Source: Photobacterium sanguinicancri
Lineage (GTDB): Bacteria; Pseudomonadota; Gammaproteobacteria; Enterobacterales; Vibrionaceae
Assembly: GCF_024346675.1 (NCBI RefSeq)
Contig: NZ_AP024851.1
Location: forward strand, 186,001-250,000
DNA length: 64,000 nt
Direction: 5' to 3'
Shown here: positions 62,554 through 64,000 of the stretch, one piece after another
How positions within the stretch are numbered: position 1 is the stretch's first letter
How the letters are laid out: every line of letters starts with the position of its first letter
Position numbers and translations under genes: made by a program
Notes under the pieces: generated by a model
Told to the model about the DNA's origin: nothing
Databases searched by the model: none
The model's input: only the letters and a program-made list of their open reading frames with translations

Positions 62554-63264
62554 ATGACAATTCAGACTCAGCAACTTTGTAAAATTTATAATCAGGACAC
62601 TGATTACCCCGTTCATGCCGTGCACCAGCTTGATTTGACCATAGCCCAAGGTGAATTTGTTGCTGTGATGGGGCCATCAGGATCGGGTAAAACCACCTTA
62701 TTGAATATGCTCGGTGGGATAGATACACCCAGTTCAGGCACTGTGGATATTGATGGCTGCAATATTTGCGATTTAGATGAAAAAGCCTTGATTGCTTTTC
62801 GGCGGGATCACATTGGGTTTATCTTCCAAGATTACAGTTTGTTACCTGTTTTAACGGCACTCGAAAATGTTGAATTTGTGATGCAGTTGCAAGGACATAG
62901 TGAACAAGAGTGCCGTCAACGTGCAACGGAGTTATTGACCCAAGTAGGGTTAGCTGACCAGCTCCATAAGGTGCCATCTAAACTGTCAGGCGGGCAGCAA
63001 CAGCGTGTTGCGGTTGCCCGTGCATTAGCGCCGCGTCCGCGTTTTGTGATGGCTGATGAGCCAACAGCTAACCTCGATGCCAAGAGCACCGCTGAGCTGC
63101 TTGATATTATGCTGCACTTGAATGAACAAGAAGGCACGACCTTTATTTTCTCGACCCATGATCCTCGTGTTATCAAGCGTGCGCGTCGTGTAATTGTGTT
63201 TGAAGATGGCCAGTTGAAAGAAGACAAGTTGCAACAGGAAAATGCGCAAGAGGACGTGGCCTAG
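62554..63264 (+). CDS. ABC transporter ATPase, LolD/MacB type
   Basis: 236 residues. Walker A GPSGSGKTTLLNMLGG, Q-loop FQDYSLLPVLTALENV, signature LSGGQQQRVAVARAL, Walker B FVMADEPTANLD, and switch His in STHD. All motifs are intact. It powers the two permeases immediately upstream (2-base gap). Its stop codon shares one base with the start of the next gene. Confidence 0.95.
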   Translation: MTIQTQQLCKIYNQDTDYPVHAVHQLDLTIAQGEFVAVMGPSGSGKTTLLNMLGGIDTPSSGTVDIDGCNICDLDEKALIAFRRDHIGFIFQDYSLLPVLTALENVEFVMQLQGHSEQECRQRATELLTQVGLADQLHKVPSKLSGGQQQRVAVARALAPRPRFVMADEPTANLDAKSTAELLDIMLHLNEQEGTTFIFSTHDPRVIKRARRVIVFEDGQLKEDKLQQENAQEDVA

Positions 63265-64000
63265 TGAAAACTCAGGGACTATTAGCCACTGTTGCTATGA
63301 TGGCATTGCCTGCTGTTGGGCAAATACCGGGCTTAGCCCCAGAAAAAAATTGGGATTTAGGCGGTTATGTGAAATACATGGCCACAGCGACAATCCCCGA
63401 TGAATCATCAAATAGTCTCGATCATTTAATTCACCACCGACTCAATTATGAATACCGCTTTGACGATGAGCTACGTTTTAATCTTGGTATGCGTAATCGC
63501 TTATTGTTTGGTGATTCCGCTGAGCTAGCAGGGTATGGTGACTTGATTGGTTACGATCCTGGTTATATGGATCTCTCGAAAAACTGGTTAGATAAAACGG
63601 GTGTTGTCGGTAATAGTCAGTTTGACCGTTTATATATTGATTGGCGTCGAAATGATTGGCAACTTCGCGGTGGTCGCTTTCGTATAAATTGGGGAATGGC
63701 GACCTTATGGAACCCCAACGACTTATTTAATTCTTACTCTATTTATGATTTTGACTACGAAGAAAGACCTGGTTCTGATGCGTTTTTCGTCAGTAAAAAA
63801 CTCGGCTATGCCAGTTCGATCGACCTTGTTTACAGCCCAAATAATGATAGCGAATTAACGAGTTATGCGGGGCGCTACTTGTTTAACTATCAAGGTTGGG
63901 ATGCCCAACTGCTGGTGGGTAAATCGGGTTTAGATCAGGTAATAGGGACTGGTTTTGCTGGCGACATCAAAGGCGCAGGTTTACGCGGTGAACTGAGTTG
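63264..64000 (+). CDS. Outer membrane beta-barrel protein, partial at the window edge
   Basis: A GTG at 63264 opens a frame that runs to the window end (at least 245 residues). A short signal-like start (LLATVAMMALPAVGQ) is followed by alternating aromatic and polar stretches typical of outer membrane strands: YEYRFDDELRFNLGMRNRLL, WQLRGGRFRINWG and YAGRYLFNYQGWDAQLLVG. It is coupled to the ATPase. It may be the outer membrane receiver of the LolA-like/ABC system. I could not place the family. Confidence 0.75.
   Translation, partial: MKTQGLLATVAMMALPAVGQIPGLAPEKNWDLGGYVKYMATATIPDESSNSLDHLIHHRLNYEYRFDDELRFNLGMRNRLLFGDSAELAGYGDLIGYDPGYMDLSKNWLDKTGVVGNSQFDRLYIDWRRNDWQLRGGRFRINWGMATLWNPNDLFNSYSIYDFDYEERPGSDAFFVSKKLGYASSIDLVYSPNNDSELTSYAGRYLFNYQGWDAQLLVGKSGLDQVIGTGFAGDIKGAGLRGELS

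Overview
The window reads as chromosome of a marine gammaproteobacterium of the Vibrionaceae, most likely Photobacterium. The evidence is the moderate-to-low GC, an eptA-dgkA pair, a Vibrio-sized siroheme synthase, a ToxR-like membrane regulator, several chemoreceptors, a GGDEF protein and a type II cut locus. The species call is inference. No rRNA, tRNA, IS element, prophage or CRISPR array was recognised.

Layout. 0-8 kb: a CDF metal exporter (partial) diverges from a CusCBA copper/silver efflux operon, which is preceded by a near-perfect CueR-type promoter. 8-20 kb: housekeeping and accessory genes (divergent serine hydrolase, siroheme synthase, YlqF GTPase, HlyD/DUF2955 exporter, soluble double-PAS chemoreceptor, DcuC, YdcF-like protein, VOC protein). 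20-29 kb: eptA-dgkA for lipid A modification and lipid recycling; a ZevAB-like metal importer with DUF4198 and a small secreted protein; feoA-feoB-Cys-rich protein with FNR-like and Fur-like boxes; a lysophospholipase-type hydrolase. 29.7-35.6 kb: an AT-rich, gene-sparse block holding a cytoplasmic Tpx, a periplasmic one-cysteine Tpx paralogue, a ToxR-like/FidL-like pair, candidate microproteins and a (CCCAGA)13 microsatellite.

35.6-47.1 kb is the showpiece: a 13-gene choline-fermenting bacterial microcompartment locus of the GRM2 type. It holds three tandem hexameric shell genes, aldehyde dehydrogenase, the pentamer vertex, alcohol dehydrogenase, the long form of choline TMA-lyase CutC, its activase CutD, an extended fourth hexamer, PduL-type phosphotransacylase, a flavoprotein and two overlapping SMR transporters. 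Inside the shell, choline would be cleaved to trimethylamine and acetaldehyde. The aldehyde would then be dismuted to ethanol and acetyl-CoA, and acetyl-CoA turned to acetyl phosphate, recycling NAD and CoA internally.

47-64 kb: small secreted or conserved proteins, a RecQ-family helicase whose stop codon lies in a heptamer repeat, a transmembrane chemoreceptor, a PAS-GGDEF cyclase, a LysR regulator, an overlapping pair of dynamin/Era-like GTPases, MurQ, and an operon of LolA-like protein, two FtsX-type permeases, an ABC ATPase and a beta-barrel protein cut by the window edge. This last operon looks like an envelope lipid or lipoprotein trafficking system of unknown cargo.
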